Part shown: piece by piece, positions 9,876 through 19,620 of the stretch
Layout of the letters: each line of letters starts with the position of its first letter
Numbering within the stretch: position 1 is the first letter of the stretch
Origin: Pyrococcus kukulkanii
Lineage (GTDB): Archaea > Methanobacteriota_B > Thermococci > Thermococcales > Thermococcaceae
Direction: 5' to 3'
Assembly: GCF_001577775.1 (NCBI RefSeq)
Contig: NZ_CP010835.1
Coordinates: forward strand, 434,001 to 498,000
DNA: 64,000 nt
Position numbers and translations under genes: made by a program
Notes under the pieces: generated by a model
Seen by the model: the letters and a program-made list of their open reading frames with translations, nothing else
Told to the model about the DNA's origin: nothing
Databases searched by the model: none

Positions 9876-9935
9876 CGAGGATGATGAACCCTTGCACTGC
9901 TGAGAGGTGATGACGCTGGACCAAGGCTGAGGGTG
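9876..9935 (+). ncRNA. Candidate C/D box sRNA (2'-O-methylation guide)
   Basis: The gap between tyrS and the next gene has all four boxes with archaeal spacing: C ATGATGA (9881-9887), a 12-nt guide, D' CTGA (9900-9903), a 3-nt spacer, C' GTGATGA (9907-9913), a 13-nt guide and D CTGA (9927-9930). Compact double-guide sRNAs of about 55-60 nt are abundant in Pyrococcus. Guide targets cannot be assigned without searching rRNA and tRNA. Confidence 0.75.
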
Positions 9936-9940
9936 AGATC

Positions 9941-10549
9941 ATGATGAGAAGCATACTTATAATCCTCTTGCTGCTTTTCCTGTACATCATAAAATTTATT
10001 ACCTTGTCTTTCAAGCTCGTAGCTAGGATTTTTGCAATTCCTCTGAGGGTAACAGTAGAGGTACCAGATAATAAAAGAAAAAACTTGGAAAGGTTTCTTA
10101 CCTTCCTTAGGTACTTTCTCTCAGTTGTGCTTGCTATAAAAGTTGAGGGGACGCTTAACGGAATCTTCGCGTTTTTAGGATTTAATAGTGGGGTAGGATT
10201 TGCAAGGGACATCATATACACCTTACATGATGTAAGGGTTCTTAAAAACCATGGAGAAGGTCCCCTTATACGTGGATTGGGGATACTTGCCACGGTGCTT
10301 ATGGTTATTGAGATCTCAATTCTCACCAGCTTAACCCTCCTCTCAAAAATTCTGTCGTTAACATTTTCCCCTTCAACGTACTGGGTTCTTGGCCTTGTAT
10401 ATGGAGGGGCGTATTTGTTGGTATCCTATAATAATCCGGGCATCCTTCAGAGAAACTCCCTATTGCTTTTAACGTTCTTTGGCGTTAAGACGGGGAAGGC
10501 TAAAGTAAAAGAGGCACCCCAGCAATTATCGAAGCGGTTTTTACGTTAA
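9941..10549 (+). CDS. Predicted membrane protein, unknown function
   Basis: A 202-aa hydrophobic protein with an N-terminal membrane segment (residues 3-20), further hydrophobic stretches near 55-75, 115-135 and 145-160, and a basic C-terminus. I do not recognise a family. The start is one of two adjacent ATGs (9941/9944), right after the candidate C/D sRNA. Nothing in the context indicates a role. Confidence 0.65.
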   Translation: MMRSILIILLLLFLYIIKFITLSFKLVARIFAIPLRVTVEVPDNKRKNLERFLTFLRYFLSVVLAIKVEGTLNGIFAFLGFNSGVGFARDIIYTLHDVRVLKNHGEGPLIRGLGILATVLMVIEISILTSLTLLSKILSLTFSPSTYWVLGLVYGGAYLLVSYNNPGILQRNSLLLLTFFGVKTGKAKVKEAPQQLSKRFLR

Positions 10550-10693
10550 TGTCTCCTTTCAGAATAAGTTCAAGCAGGTAATACTACCAAGGGGACGCTC
10601 AATGTGTCTGTAGAGGTAGTTTTAAGGCAAGGCTTGCCAAAAATTGGAACAAGGGGGCAAAGAATGCGGATAGCAGAGCGTGGACTATGTGGT

Positions 10694-12049
10694 TCATCCT
10701 TGGGCCTCCCTTATTGCCTCCCTAACGACTCTCTCAGCCTTCTCCATTAGCTCTTTGGCCTTCTCCTGGGTGTGGGCCTCTAAAGTTATCCTCATTATCG
10801 GCTCTGTCCCGCTCGGCCTAAACAGGACCCACCACTCCTCATTTTCTATTCTCACGCCGTCGATATCTATCAGCCTCTTGTACTCGAAACTCTCCAAAGC
10901 TCTCTTCGCTATTATCTCCATTGCCTTCTTTTTCAGCTCGTTTGGACAGGGTATCTTAGCCCTTAACGTTACGTACCTTGGCACCTCCTTTGCGAGCTCG
11001 CTTATTGGGCCAAGTCTATCTATCATCTCAAGAACGAGGGCCCCAGCAAAAATCCCGTCTGGCGTTAAGTTCCACTGAGGCATTATCCACGTTCCACTCG
11101 GCTCTCCGCCGAAGACGCCTCCATGCCTTGCCAGCTCTTCAGCAACCGCAACGTCCCCAACCCTGGTTCTAACTACTTTTCCACCAAGATCCCTAATGTA
11201 GTCATCTAAGGCGAAACCAGCATCCACGGTTGTTACCACTACTCCCTCCCCGTACTTCCTGAGCATGTAGCCTGCAATGAGGGAGAGCATAACCTCGTAC
11301 TCAACGAACCTTCCGGTTTCATCAATAACCCCAATCCTATCAGCATCACCATCGTGGGCTATTCCCACGTCAGCATTCACTACCTTGACAGTTTTGGCTA
11401 GCATGTCAAGGCTCTTCGCGTTTGGCTCGAGCTCCCTAACGAAGAACCCGCTTGGATGAGAATTCAGGCTTATAACCCTGTTCCCGAGCTCTCTCTGGAG
11501 GTAAGGGCTTAAGATTGAACCAGCTCCATTGCCTGTATCAACAACAACGGTGTAAGAACCTTCAAGGCTTATCCTTTTCAGGACTTCCTCTATGTACTCC
11601 TCCCTGGGATCTTCCCTAGTCAGCTTCCCTATCTCATTCCACGGAACCCTCTTAAACTGTCCAGAATCCATTATCCCCTCAAGCTCCCTCTCCTTATCAG
11701 GAGTGTATGCCATTCCGTTCCTGTCCCAGACTTTGATTCCGTTGTACTCTGGAGGGTTGTGGCTCGCCGTTATCGTTATCCCTGCATCAGCTCCATAAAG
11801 CTTAATGGCAAATCCCGTAAGGGGCGTTGGAGCAAGACCTATATCGATCACGTTAATCCCAGTAGCAAGGAGGCCACTTATAACAGCGTTTTTCAGCATT
11901 TCACTACTCGTCCTTGTATCAACTCCAATAACTACCGTTCCCTCCCCAAGGTATGTGCCTAAGGCAAGACCAACTCTTAGGGCAAGCTCTGGAGTTAGCT
12001 TTTCATTAACAACATCCCTTATTCCACTCGTTCCGAAGTACTTACCCAT
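10694..12049 (-). CDS. glmM: Phosphoglucosamine mutase-type phosphohexomutase
   Basis: A 451-aa alpha-D-phosphohexomutase: [12 protein letters not shown] start, phosphoserine loop [11 protein letters not shown] (Ser near residue 96), metal loop DGDADRIG near residue 235, sugar loop GGEPSGTW and phosphate loop RPSGTEP at the C-terminus. The GEPSGT sugar loop resembles archaeal GlmM enzymes (glucosamine-6-P to glucosamine-1-P), unlike the mannose-linked paralogue at the left edge. It is downstream of btpA on the same strand, 13 bp away. Confidence 0.88.
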   Translation of the reverse strand: MGKYFGTSGIRDVVNEKLTPELALRVGLALGTYLGEGTVVIGVDTRTSSEMLKNAVISGLLATGINVIDIGLAPTPLTGFAIKLYGADAGITITASHNPPEYNGIKVWDRNGMAYTPDKERELEGIMDSGQFKRVPWNEIGKLTREDPREEYIEEVLKRISLEGSYTVVVDTGNGAGSILSPYLQRELGNRVISLNSHPSGFFVRELEPNAKSLDMLAKTVKVVNADVGIAHDGDADRIGVIDETGRFVEYEVMLSLIAGYMLRKYGEGVVVTTVDAGFALDDYIRDLGGKVVRTRVGDVAVAEELARHGGVFGGEPSGTWIMPQWNLTPDGIFAGALVLEMIDRLGPISELAKEVPRYVTLRAKIPCPNELKKKAMEIIAKRALESFEYKRLIDIDGVRIENEEWWVLFRPSGTEPIMRITLEAHTQEKAKELMEKAERVVREAIREAQG

Positions 12050-12062
12050 TCTAAACCCTCCA

Positions 12063-12851
12063 TCATTTTATCCTTTGCCTTTGTAAAATATCGTTCCTTA
12101 CCCTAACTAAAGCTTTTGCTCTTTCAACGGAAACGGGGTTTTCGGTGACTCCACCTTCTTTAACCCAAGTCCCAACTATGAATCCGTCCGCGAATTTTGC
12201 AAGTAGAGGCAGATTTCGGGTATTAACTCCAGAACCAACTATAACTGGAACTCTACTTACTTTCTTGGCAGTTTTTAAATCATTTAAGCTGACTTCACTT
12301 CCGGTTCTAGAACCGCTCACTATTATGGCATCTGCCCCTCCCCTCTCCACAGTGTCAAGGAGGGCATCCTCCAAACGGGAGAAGTGAACCGCGTGCTTGA
12401 CGTGAACGTCGGCAAAGACTTTGATCCCAGGAAGTGATCTCCTCATAATGGCAAGATCTCTAGCACATCCCTCTATTATTCCTTGATCGGTGAAGGCAAC
12501 TCCCGTGAGAACGTTCACCCTAATGAACTCAGCCTTCACGGAGTATGCTATTCCATAGGCGGCTATGCAGTCATTCCTCAGCACGTTTATGCCGATTGGT
12601 ATAGACACCCCCCTGCGAACCTCTTTAGCAACAACTGCAAAGGAAGCAACTGTCTCCTTTCCAACCTCCTTGGCAAATGGGTAGTCTCCAAAGTTCTCAA
12701 GTATTACTGCGTCAAAGCCAGCCTCTTCGTACGCCCTTGCATCCCTTATGGCGTTCTCAATGACATCCTCAAGATTCCCTGAGAACCTTGGGGATCCTGG
12801 GAGAGGCCTTAGATGGACGACGCCTATTAGGGGCCTGCTCTCGAAGTTCAT
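12063..12851 (-). CDS. BtpA/SgcQ family TIM-barrel protein
   Basis: A 262-aa protein matching the BtpA family (opening [16 protein letters not shown]; later [13 protein letters not shown] and a [10 protein letters not shown] loop). Cyanobacterial BtpA is needed for photosystem I accumulation; the archaeal role is unknown, and the fold suggests a phosphate-binding TIM barrel. It is transcribed just before glmM, so co-expression is likely. Confidence 0.85.
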   Translation of the reverse strand: MNFESRPLIGVVHLRPLPGSPRFSGNLEDVIENAIRDARAYEEAGFDAVILENFGDYPFAKEVGKETVASFAVVAKEVRRGVSIPIGINVLRNDCIAAYGIAYSVKAEFIRVNVLTGVAFTDQGIIEGCARDLAIMRRSLPGIKVFADVHVKHAVHFSRLEDALLDTVERGGADAIIVSGSRTGSEVSLNDLKTAKKVSRVPVIVGSGVNTRNLPLLAKFADGFIVGTWVKEGGVTENPVSVERAKALVRVRNDILQRQRIK

Positions 12852-12898
12852 GGGTTGAATTAAAAAATGAAGGATGTAAAGCTTTTCGGTGATTGAAG

Positions 12899-13657
12899 AT
12901 GATAGATGCTCACGCTCACGTTGAGTTCTACAAAAAGAATCATGAGGAGATAATCAGGGTGGCCCAAGAGAGGCTCAGGGCGATAGTTGACTCAATAACT
13001 GAGTACAGGAAAAACCACGTCTGGAAGAGCTGGGATCTGCTGAAGCCTTATTTCGGTTTTCTCTTACCTACCCTGGGCTACCATCCGAACGAGGCGAGGA
13101 GGGGGAACTGGGAGAAAGTGAGAAGGGTGGAAGAGTTTATCAGGAGTCACACAAAGGAGATATATGCGATAGGTGAGATAGGCCTAGACTACTTCCACGC
13201 GAAAACGGAAAAGGAAAGGGAAAATCAGAGAAGAATATTTGAGCACTTCTTGGAGCTCGCCGTGGAGTTGGATTTGCCCGTTGTAATACATGCAAGGGAT
13301 GCCGAGAGGGAAGCTTACGAGCTCGTGCAAAAGTACGGAGTCAAAGCTTATTTCCACTCTTATACAGGACCGGTAGATGTTGTGAAAGAAATAGCCGAGA
13401 ATGGGCACATAATAGGGATAGTCACTGGCATAGTCTTTATTCCCGAAGTTAGGGAGGTTGCTAAAGTCCTAGATATTGAAAGCTTAGTTGCTGAGACGGA
13501 TTCTCCCTATATGAGCCCCTACAGGGGGGATAGGAATAAGCCCTGGTACGTAAGGGTTGTAATTGAGGAGCTTTCAAAGCTAAAGGAGATTCCAGAATCT
13601 GAAATAGAAAAGATAACAGAGAAAAACACGATAGATTTCTTCTCGCTTCCCTTATAA
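12899..13657 (+). CDS. TatD family metal-dependent hydrolase
   Basis: A 252-aa TIM-barrel hydrolase: the metal motif DAHAHVEF at the start, EIGLDYF near residue 95, VIHARDAE near residue 135, a His-containing strand (YFHSYTG) and ETDSPYMSP near residue 200. TatD proteins are usually 3'-5' exonucleases/DNases. I place the start at the ATG at 12899, 5 nt after GGTGAT, rather than the TTG two codons upstream. Confidence 0.87.
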   Translation: MIDAHAHVEFYKKNHEEIIRVAQERLRAIVDSITEYRKNHVWKSWDLLKPYFGFLLPTLGYHPNEARRGNWEKVRRVEEFIRSHTKEIYAIGEIGLDYFHAKTEKERENQRRIFEHFLELAVELDLPVVIHARDAEREAYELVQKYGVKAYFHSYTGPVDVVKEIAENGHIIGIVTGIVFIPEVREVAKVLDIESLVAETDSPYMSPYRGDRNKPWYVRVVIEELSKLKEIPESEIEKITEKNTIDFFSLPL

Positions 13658-13694
13658 CGAAATTCAAACTTTATTCTTTCGCTTTTCGGACATA

Positions 13695-13740
13695 AGATTT
13701 TTAAGAACTCCCTTCAAAAATTAGGCTGCCCTAATAATAT
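13695..13740 (+). promoter_or_regulatory. feoA promoter with DtxR/IdeR-like palindrome
   Basis: A TATA-like run (atttttaag, about 13697-13705) is followed by TTAGGCTGCCCTAA at 13721-13734, where the transcription start is expected. This is a dyad with TTAGG/CCTAA arms, as in DtxR/IdeR iron operators. The same arms occur before the dtxR-like gene at 55928-55941. Iron-dependent repression of feoAB is inferred. Confidence 0.7.
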
Positions 13741-13755
13741 TGGGAGGTGCCTAAT

Positions 13756-13983
13756 TTGTACGTGCCATTGACGGCATTAAACGAGGGAGAGGCAGGGGTC
13801 GTCGTGGACATTCAGGGAGGGCCCAACGCTAGAGCGAAGCTGGTAGCCATGGGAATAGCCCCAGGAGTCACGGTCAAGGTCATTAAGGGCAGAGGACCTG
13901 GCCCTATGATAATAGCCGTTGGTTCATCAAGGATAGCGATTGGCTGGGGAATAGCGAGGAAGATAATCGTCAGGAGGGTTTGA
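13756..13983 (+). CDS. feoA: Ferrous iron transport protein A
   Basis: A 75-aa SH3-like cytoplasmic partner of FeoB, from a TTG at 13756 placed 6 nt after GGGAGGTG; an upstream GTG overlaps that site. It shows the FeoA pattern: LNEGEAGVVVDIQGG, then LVAMGIAPGVTVKVI and a C-terminal IAIGWGIARKIIV strand. It is followed immediately by feoB. Confidence 0.9.
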   Translation: MYVPLTALNEGEAGVVVDIQGGPNARAKLVAMGIAPGVTVKVIKGRGPGPMIIAVGSSRIAIGWGIARKIIVRRV

Positions 13984-13985
13984 CC

Positions 13986-15971
13986 ATGCTCAAGACGATA
14001 GCCCTCGTTGGGAATCCAAACGTTGGGAAGACCACGATATTCAACACCCTCACGGGATTAAGGCAACACGTGGGCAACTGGCCCGGGGTCACCGTGGAGA
14101 AGAAGGAGGGAATATTCAAGTACAGGGATAAAGAATTTCTGGTGGTGGATCTCCCAGGAATTTACTCAATGACCGCCCACAGCGTCGACGAGCTAATAGC
14201 GAGAAACTTCATCCTTGAGGGGAACGCTGACGTCATAGTAGATATAGTAGATTCTACATGCCTAATGAGGAACCTCTTCCTCACCATGGAGCTATTCGAG
14301 ATGGGAGCTAAGAACGTGATAATAGTCCTCAACAAGTTCGACCTCATAAAGAAGAAGGGTGTTGAGATAGACATAAAGGAGATGCAGAAAGTCCTTGGAG
14401 TTCCCGTAGTTCCCACGAACGCGAAGAGCGGAGAGGGATTAGAAGAGCTGAAGAGGCTAATAGTGATGATGGCTGAGGGCAAGATAACCACCAACCCGGT
14501 TATTCCGAAGTACGATGAGGACATCGAGAGGGAGATAGAGCACGTATCCCAGGTTCTCAAGGGAACCCCACTGGCCGAGAAGTACCCGATAAGATGGCTC
14601 GCCATAAAGCTCCTCCAGAGAGATGAAGAGGTAATAAAGCTCGTTCTCAAGTACCTGGGCCAGTCCAAGATGGATGAGATACTCAAGCACATAGGCGAGC
14701 TTGAGCAGAAGTACAAGAGGTCCCTCGATATAGTGATGGCAAGCCAAAAGTACGACTTCCTTGAGGAGTTGCTGAGGAGGTTCGTGAGGCATCCGGCTGA
14801 AATAAGGGAAACCCTGAGCGATCAACTTGATAAGCTCTTGACTCATCCAGTTTACGGCCTTATCTCCATGGTCATCGTGTTCTACATCTTGTTCCAGTTC
14901 GTGTTCACGCTTGGCGGGCCCCTCCAGGAGTGGCTTGATTCAGCGTTCTCGTGGCTCGGAGAAGCTATAGCTCCGCACATAGCCAATGAAACCCTTAGGG
15001 GCCTCATAGTGGATGGAATAATCGGCGGAGTTGGGGCAGTGCTAAGCTTCTTCCCGCTGGTGTTCCTGCTGTTCGTTGGCATGTCGATACTTGAGGACAC
15101 TGGATATATGGCTAGGATTGCAGCTATGATGGAGAGGTTCCTGAGGGTGTTCAACCTCCCAGGGAAGGCTATAATTCCAATGGTGTTAGCGTTTGGCTGT
15201 AACGTTCCCGCAATAATGGCAACGAGAACCTTAGAGAACGAGAGGGACAGAATATTAACGATGCTCGTGAATCCGCTGGTTCCGTGCGTTGCAAGGATGG
15301 TTGTGATAACTTTCCTAGCCGGAACGTTCTTCCCAGGTAAAGCGGCCCTAGTCGCGATAAGCATCTACGCGATAGCGATAGCCCTGGCATTACTCTCAGC
15401 GTTAATCCTGGGTAAGTTCTTCATCAAGGGCGAGGAGAGCCCGTTCGTTATAGAGCTACCAGAGTACTCGATACCCTCATGGAAGACCGTGATAATCCAC
15501 TCCTGGGAGAGGAGCAAGGAGTTCCTTAGGAAGGCCGCAACGGTAATACTCTTAGGTTCAATTGCAATATGGTACCTATCGAGCTATCCCCAGTCGGTTG
15601 GAACTGGACTGAGCTATGCAGAAAGGCTGGGGAGGGCCTTTGAACCGATAGCTAGGCTGATGGGCCTAGACTGGAAGGCAGCAGTAAGCCTGATCTTCGG
15701 AATAATCGCAAAGGAGAACGTGATAGCAACGTACAGTGTCATCTATGGAGTGAGTGAGGAATCATTGGCCGGAGCAATGGTTCATGCCATGACGCCCCTC
15801 CAAGCCTACGTGCTCGCACTAGTTACAACCCTATACCTGCCATGCATAGCTACGCTTGCCGCTATAAGGGCTGAGGGAGGAATCAAGTGGATGGTAGTGG
15901 CAGCAGTGTACAACCTAACGCTGGCCACCGTTGTAGGTATACTCGCCTATGCTATAGGCTCGGTGATCTAA
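13986..15971 (+). CDS. feoB: Ferrous iron transporter B
   Basis: A 661-aa Fe(II) permease. The N-terminal G domain shows G1 GNPNVGKTT (near residue 10), G3 DLPG, G4 NKFD and G5-like NAKSGEGL. A helical GDI-like region follows, then a polytopic membrane domain from about residue 280 with two Gate motifs (the GCNVPAIMATR region near 400 and the PCIATLAAIRAEGG region near 620). The ATG at 13986 is preferred over a TTG 6 nt upstream. It lies between feoA and a FeoC-like gene, a complete feoABC arrangement in the cell membrane. Confidence 0.96.
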   Translation: MLKTIALVGNPNVGKTTIFNTLTGLRQHVGNWPGVTVEKKEGIFKYRDKEFLVVDLPGIYSMTAHSVDELIARNFILEGNADVIVDIVDSTCLMRNLFLTMELFEMGAKNVIIVLNKFDLIKKKGVEIDIKEMQKVLGVPVVPTNAKSGEGLEELKRLIVMMAEGKITTNPVIPKYDEDIEREIEHVSQVLKGTPLAEKYPIRWLAIKLLQRDEEVIKLVLKYLGQSKMDEILKHIGELEQKYKRSLDIVMASQKYDFLEELLRRFVRHPAEIRETLSDQLDKLLTHPVYGLISMVIVFYILFQFVFTLGGPLQEWLDSAFSWLGEAIAPHIANETLRGLIVDGIIGGVGAVLSFFPLVFLLFVGMSILEDTGYMARIAAMMERFLRVFNLPGKAIIPMVLAFGCNVPAIMATRTLENERDRILTMLVNPLVPCVARMVVITFLAGTFFPGKAALVAISIYAIAIALALLSALILGKFFIKGEESPFVIELPEYSIPSWKTVIIHSWERSKEFLRKAATVILLGSIAIWYLSSYPQSVGTGLSYAERLGRAFEPIARLMGLDWKAAVSLIFGIIAKENVIATYSVIYGVSEESLAGAMVHAMTPLQAYVLALVTTLYLPCIATLAAIRAEGGIKWMVVAAVYNLTLATVVGILAYAIGSVI

Positions 15972-16214
15972 ATGGGGAAGCTTGAGGAGTTACTCGAGCT
16001 CATGCAGAAGGGAACATACACAACAGAGGAGATAGCTAAGAAGCTCAAAGTATCGAGGGAGGAAGTGGAGGGAATGCTCGAGATACTTAGGTCCATGGGC
16101 TATGTAAGGGAGATAAAAACTTCAAGTTGCGAAAGCTGTCCCCTAAGAAAAGTGTGCCCAGGAAAGTGCGTGAGAAGTGGGGTTAAAGCTTACGTTCCTT
16201 CATTTGAAGTCTAA
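15972..16214 (+). CDS. feoC: FeoC-like winged-helix protein with a cysteine cluster
   Basis: An 80-aa protein starting directly after the feoB stop. Residues 1-50 are a winged HTH (EELLELMQKGTYTTEEIAKKL), followed by four clustered cysteines (CESCPLRKVCPGKC) that could bind a Fe-S cluster. Bacterial FeoC has the same HTH-plus-Cys layout and modulates FeoB. The archaeal assignment rests on layout and position. Confidence 0.75.
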   Translation: MGKLEELLELMQKGTYTTEEIAKKLKVSREEVEGMLEILRSMGYVREIKTSSCESCPLRKVCPGKCVRSGVKAYVPSFEV

Positions 16215-16737
16215 CTTCCTCTTTCTCCCCTTTTATTCTGACTTCCTCAAGGCAAAGCTCTTCCCACCCTCTATGCTTCTCTTCACTGAACTTAAGCATA
16301 ACCTCGGGCTTCTCGCCTTCAAACCTTGGAGAAAGCTCAACTCCCCTAACTTCCGCCCTGAAAGTTATCTCAACGTTTTTTCTCACCCTCCTCTCCCTCA
16401 AGTCCTCTACGGTTCCAGATTGTATGAAAGGTAATTCGGTTATCACATCCAAGTTTCCATCAGCAGGGATGTAAAATGTAACACTCTCGGGTATATAAGG
16501 AGAGTCCCTGTAGAAAGCGACCATTATGGAGTCCTCTCTTATCCTCGCCTCTCCCACGTTCCTCTTTCCCTTAACAATTGAGATTTCAAGGTTACTTTCA
16601 GATTCCTGGGATATCTTGATAAGGGTCTCAAGGAGCTTATCTTCCTTTGCCTTAACCCTTACAAGATCCCACTCCCTTCTATACTTGAGGGGCAGCCTTT
16701 TCTTAGGCCACTCGAACACAAGCTGATAGTTTCCCAC
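16183..16737 (-). CDS. Conserved-looking hypothetical protein
   Basis: A 184-aa soluble, charged protein rich in predicted beta strands, starting with GTG at 16737 behind GTGAGGTG. No motif or membrane segment is recognised. It overlaps the end of the FeoC-like gene tail to tail by about 30 bp. A function cannot be proposed from sequence or context. Confidence 0.6.
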   Translation of the reverse strand: MGNYQLVFEWPKKRLPLKYRREWDLVRVKAKEDKLLETLIKISQESESNLEISIVKGKRNVGEARIREDSIMVAFYRDSPYIPESVTFYIPADGNLDVITELPFIQSGTVEDLRERRVRKNVEITFRAEVRGVELSPRFEGEKPEVMLKFSEEKHRGWEELCLEEVRIKGEKEEVRLQMKERKL

Positions 16738-16853
16738 CTCACTTCACCCTTCTTAATTATTTTACCCCCATAAACTGTACTAATCAATTGAGATTTTGTT
16801 AGTGTATGTTAATAAATTTTTCCCTTGTGGGAAATTAACTAAAAAGAATAGTC

Positions 16854-17963
16854 TTAAAAGCGAGAACTTAAGAAACCACTAAGGTTTATTCTCTGCTCAA
16901 GCCATTCCCTTGTGAAACCCGTTATCACAAGGGGTACCTTTCTCAACTCGACGACTGACTTAGCACCCACCAAAAACATGGCATTTCTCAGCTCCTCTGC
17001 GTAGCTTAGGATAATCTTTTTTACACCCTTAACATCTCCCTTAGCGGCTGGCTTAAGAACAGGTAAGGCAATTCCCACCAACGTCGCTCCCATTGCCAGA
17101 GCCTTCGCCATGGTAATCCCGTCCCTAATTCCCCCACTTGCTATTATGGGAAGGTTTGTCCAGTACCTAACCTCAGCTAGGCTTATTGCGGTTTTAATTC
17201 CCCAATCCCAGAATCTCAAGGCTAGTCTCTTTCCAATTTCATCTTTTGCTCTATAATACTCAACGCCGCTCCAGCTCGTTCCTCCAAGACCGCTAATGTC
17301 AATCGCATCAATACCTATTGCCTCCAACTTGACTGCAACTTCCCTCGATACCCCGGCCCCAGTTTCCTTGGCTATGACCGGATAATCTATACTGGATTTT
17401 ATCTCTGCTAAAGCCTCCAGAACACCTGCAAAAGTAGTATCCCCTTCAGGTTGAACGCTCTCTTGAAGGGGATTCATGTGGATAGCTATTGCATCTGCCT
17501 CTATCTTTTCTATCGCGTAGAGGACTTCCTTAACCCCATACCTCTTTCTTGCATTCTTGCCAAATTGAGGGGCCCCTAAGTTACCTACGAGGAAGACGTC
17601 GGGCGCAACGTCTCTGACGTAATAACTCTCCCAAGTTTCGGGTTTCTCGATCATTGCCCTCTGACTTCCAACACCAAAGGGAATGTTTAGTTCTTGGGCA
17701 GCCTGAGCCAAAGTCCTGTTTATCTTCCAAGCGATTTCTCCTTTTCTCGTCCCACCAGTCATTCCCGTAATCATTATTGGGTAATCAAATTTCCTCCCCA
17801 GGAACTTCACTGAGAGGTCTATTTCTTCCTTATCAATCTCAGGGAGGCTCATGTGAATTAAATGAACGTCCTCAAAGCCATTTGAAACGTGAGCCTGGAC
17901 ATTCCGCTTAAGGCAGTGTTCTATGTGCTCAAACTTTCTGAGAACAGTCCTTTCTCCATCCAT
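16854..17963 (-). CDS. fni: Type 2 isopentenyl-diphosphate delta-isomerase
   Basis: An FMN- and NADPH-dependent enzyme interconverting IPP and DMAPP for archaeal isoprenoid lipids. The 369-aa TIM barrel shows MITGMTGGT (near residue 65), [24 protein letters not shown] (near 160), [18 protein letters not shown] and IASGGIRDG, all family blocks. A short C-terminal extension follows the barrel. It is monocistronic and reads leftward away from the accessory region. Confidence 0.95.
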   Translation of the reverse strand: MDGERTVLRKFEHIEHCLKRNVQAHVSNGFEDVHLIHMSLPEIDKEEIDLSVKFLGRKFDYPIMITGMTGGTRKGEIAWKINRTLAQAAQELNIPFGVGSQRAMIEKPETWESYYVRDVAPDVFLVGNLGAPQFGKNARKRYGVKEVLYAIEKIEADAIAIHMNPLQESVQPEGDTTFAGVLEALAEIKSSIDYPVIAKETGAGVSREVAVKLEAIGIDAIDISGLGGTSWSGVEYYRAKDEIGKRLALRFWDWGIKTAISLAEVRYWTNLPIIASGGIRDGITMAKALAMGATLVGIALPVLKPAAKGDVKGVKKIILSYAEELRNAMFLVGAKSVVELRKVPLVITGFTREWLEQRINLSGFLSSRF

Positions 17964-18351
17964 GCAAATCCCCAGATAACGGCTCCTGTTGGGAACTTAT
18001 AAGGTTATAGACTCCAATGAGTTATCGCCGAGAGGTCACCACCCGCAAAGGAGCGGTTTTGAGAGGACGCCTATCGGCGTCATTCTTCCCAACACGATGA
18101 AACCCACTCTAAGAGTTGCTTGAGAGTGGCCCCTTTCGGGGCCTTATTACACCAGAGATCAGTTTCGATCTAAAAGAGCTAAACCCTAAAAACATCGGAG
18201 AGATCGTGCTACTGCTTAAGAGGGATTCTCAAAAGGAGACTGAAGGAGAGATATGGTATGAGCCAACAATCCCAAAAATACTTTTCAATTGTTCGGTTTT
18301 CCATGAGAATTTCATCCCCAAGATCACACAACTATACTTAGATTGGCGTGA
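17964..18351. other. Region between IPP isomerase and mcrC; no convincing gene
   Basis: About 390 bp without a supported protein gene. The left half (18020-18150) is GC-rich with several perfect hairpins (listed separately). The right half is AT-rich; an open frame from 18116 runs into the mcrC gene on the other strand and shows no recognisable protein, so it is not called. Confidence 0.5.
18020..18155 (+). ncRNA. Candidate structured RNA of unknown class
   Basis: Four inverted repeats lie within 135 bp: a CGCCGA/TCGGCG closing pair enclosing CCGC-AAAGGA-GCGG; GACGCC-TAT-CGGCGTC-type pairing near 18070-18085; CCACTCT/AGAGTGG near 18105-18130; and GGCCCC-TTTC-GGGGCC near 18130-18145 followed by TTATTA. 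The region is GC-richer than its surroundings, a common sign of structured RNA in hyperthermophiles. H/ACA-type RNA or a strong terminator cluster are possible readings; strand and boundaries are uncertain. Confidence 0.35.
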
Positions 18352-19620
18352 TCACCTGGATAACAAGGCACTTAAACTTTCCTTTATTTCCAAAGGCAAA
18401 AATACCTTTTCTTTATGTTTAGCAATTTCCGAAAGATCAAATGGCAGAATAGTAACTTTATGGCCATCAAAGAATTCCAGCTCTCTTTTAGTTAGCCATT
18501 CATTGAAATTTTCCCGCTTAGGATATATAAGGACAACATCAGCATTACTCCTTCGAGAATATGAGTATATCTGATACAAGTCTCTACTTTCCACAACTTC
18601 ATCCTCCAAAACCTCTTTATATTTGATCTCAATTATGAGTTTTATTTCATTATCCTTCTTAATTACGATATCCGGCCTCAATGAGATGTCTTTGTTTATC
18701 ACTAGCTTCCCAATAGGTTCCTCTTCCCTCACTTCATACTGCGGAAATTCCCTTTTGATTGCTTCGTAAACATATTTCTGAAATAGACGGTTCATATCCA
18801 CAAAGAATCCAAAGGCATTTTCTTCTCCGAAGATACCCCCAAACCCGAACAGTAAAATAAGGGCCAAGTTGAAAGGTACCTTAAACCTCTCATTGAGGCG
18901 AGTGAAATGAACGCGCTCTATGTGGGACTTTAATATTCTCCTTGGAGTAACATCGGCAAATATCAAAGTTAACTGGCTCAGCAATTTCTTGTTGATGTGT
19001 AATTTAGTCTTTCGCAGAGCTAACGAGGTTGCTGCATAGAGAATCTGATTCAGAAGATTATCCTCTGTGAAATCATAATATTCAACGCTAAATGTATGTC
19101 TCCGATGTGGAAGCTTTCTAATTTGCTGTATAAGCAGAAGCTTCCCCCTAAGAAACTTCTCATCGTTTTGTACCTCCACATATTCGCGATAATATCCTCT
19201 CTTTATTTCCTCCAATAGAGTTCTGGCAAAAAGATAGATAAAGACCTCATGGAGGCCGTTTTGAAGACCCATCTGTATGAGCTTCGTCACTTCACTCTTC
19301 CTAATTCCAAGATTATAACTCACGTCGAGCATTTTCAAAAATACTGCAAGTGCCTCTGCCTTCTTTTCTTCCTCTGGCTCCTGTTCATTCCGATATATCT
19401 TAGGCAACACCTGAATTTGTAGCGAATGGAGAAATGCAAAACCAACATAGCTTTTTGCCTTCAAATAATCTGCATAAAGAGTAAAAATACCATTATCTTC
19501 ATTTTTAAAGTTATATTTCCTATTTAGCTCCCTTATTCTCTGAATTACACGTGGATCCTGAAGTTCTTTTCTTGTAGAATAATAAACTCTATCATGCTCA
19601 AAAATAGTCAACGGCTCCAT
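18352..19620 (-). CDS. mcrC: McrC-like subunit of a type IV restriction system
   Basis: A 422-aa protein of the McrC family. The C-terminal PD-(D/E)XK nuclease core is visible as LRPDIVIKKDNEIKLIIEIKYK (Asp, then Glu-x-Lys) near residues 315-335. The N-terminal part contacts McrB. Its ATG overlaps the mcrB stop (TAATG). Together they should cleave DNA carrying modified bases and so defend against modified invaders. AT-rich compared with the flanking core genes. Confidence 0.88.
   Translation of the reverse strand: MEPLTIFEHDRVYYSTRKELQDPRVIQRIRELNRKYNFKNEDNGIFTLYADYLKAKSYVGFAFLHSLQIQVLPKIYRNEQEPEEEKKAEALAVFLKMLDVSYNLGIRKSEVTKLIQMGLQNGLHEVFIYLFARTLLEEIKRGYYREYVEVQNDEKFLRGKLLLIQQIRKLPHRRHTFSVEYYDFTEDNLLNQILYAATSLALRKTKLHINKKLLSQLTLIFADVTPRRILKSHIERVHFTRLNERFKVPFNLALILLFGFGGIFGEENAFGFFVDMNRLFQKYVYEAIKREFPQYEVREEEPIGKLVINKDISLRPDIVIKKDNEIKLIIEIKYKEVLEDEVVESRDLYQIYSYSRRSNADVVLIYPKRENFNEWLTKRELEFFDGHKVTILPFDLSEIAKHKEKVFLPLEIKESLSALLSR

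Noticed and set aside
18116-18574. Open frame of 152 codons running rightward
   Set aside because: Its second half is antisense to mcrC and its first half has no recognisable protein features; the start lies in the hairpin cluster.
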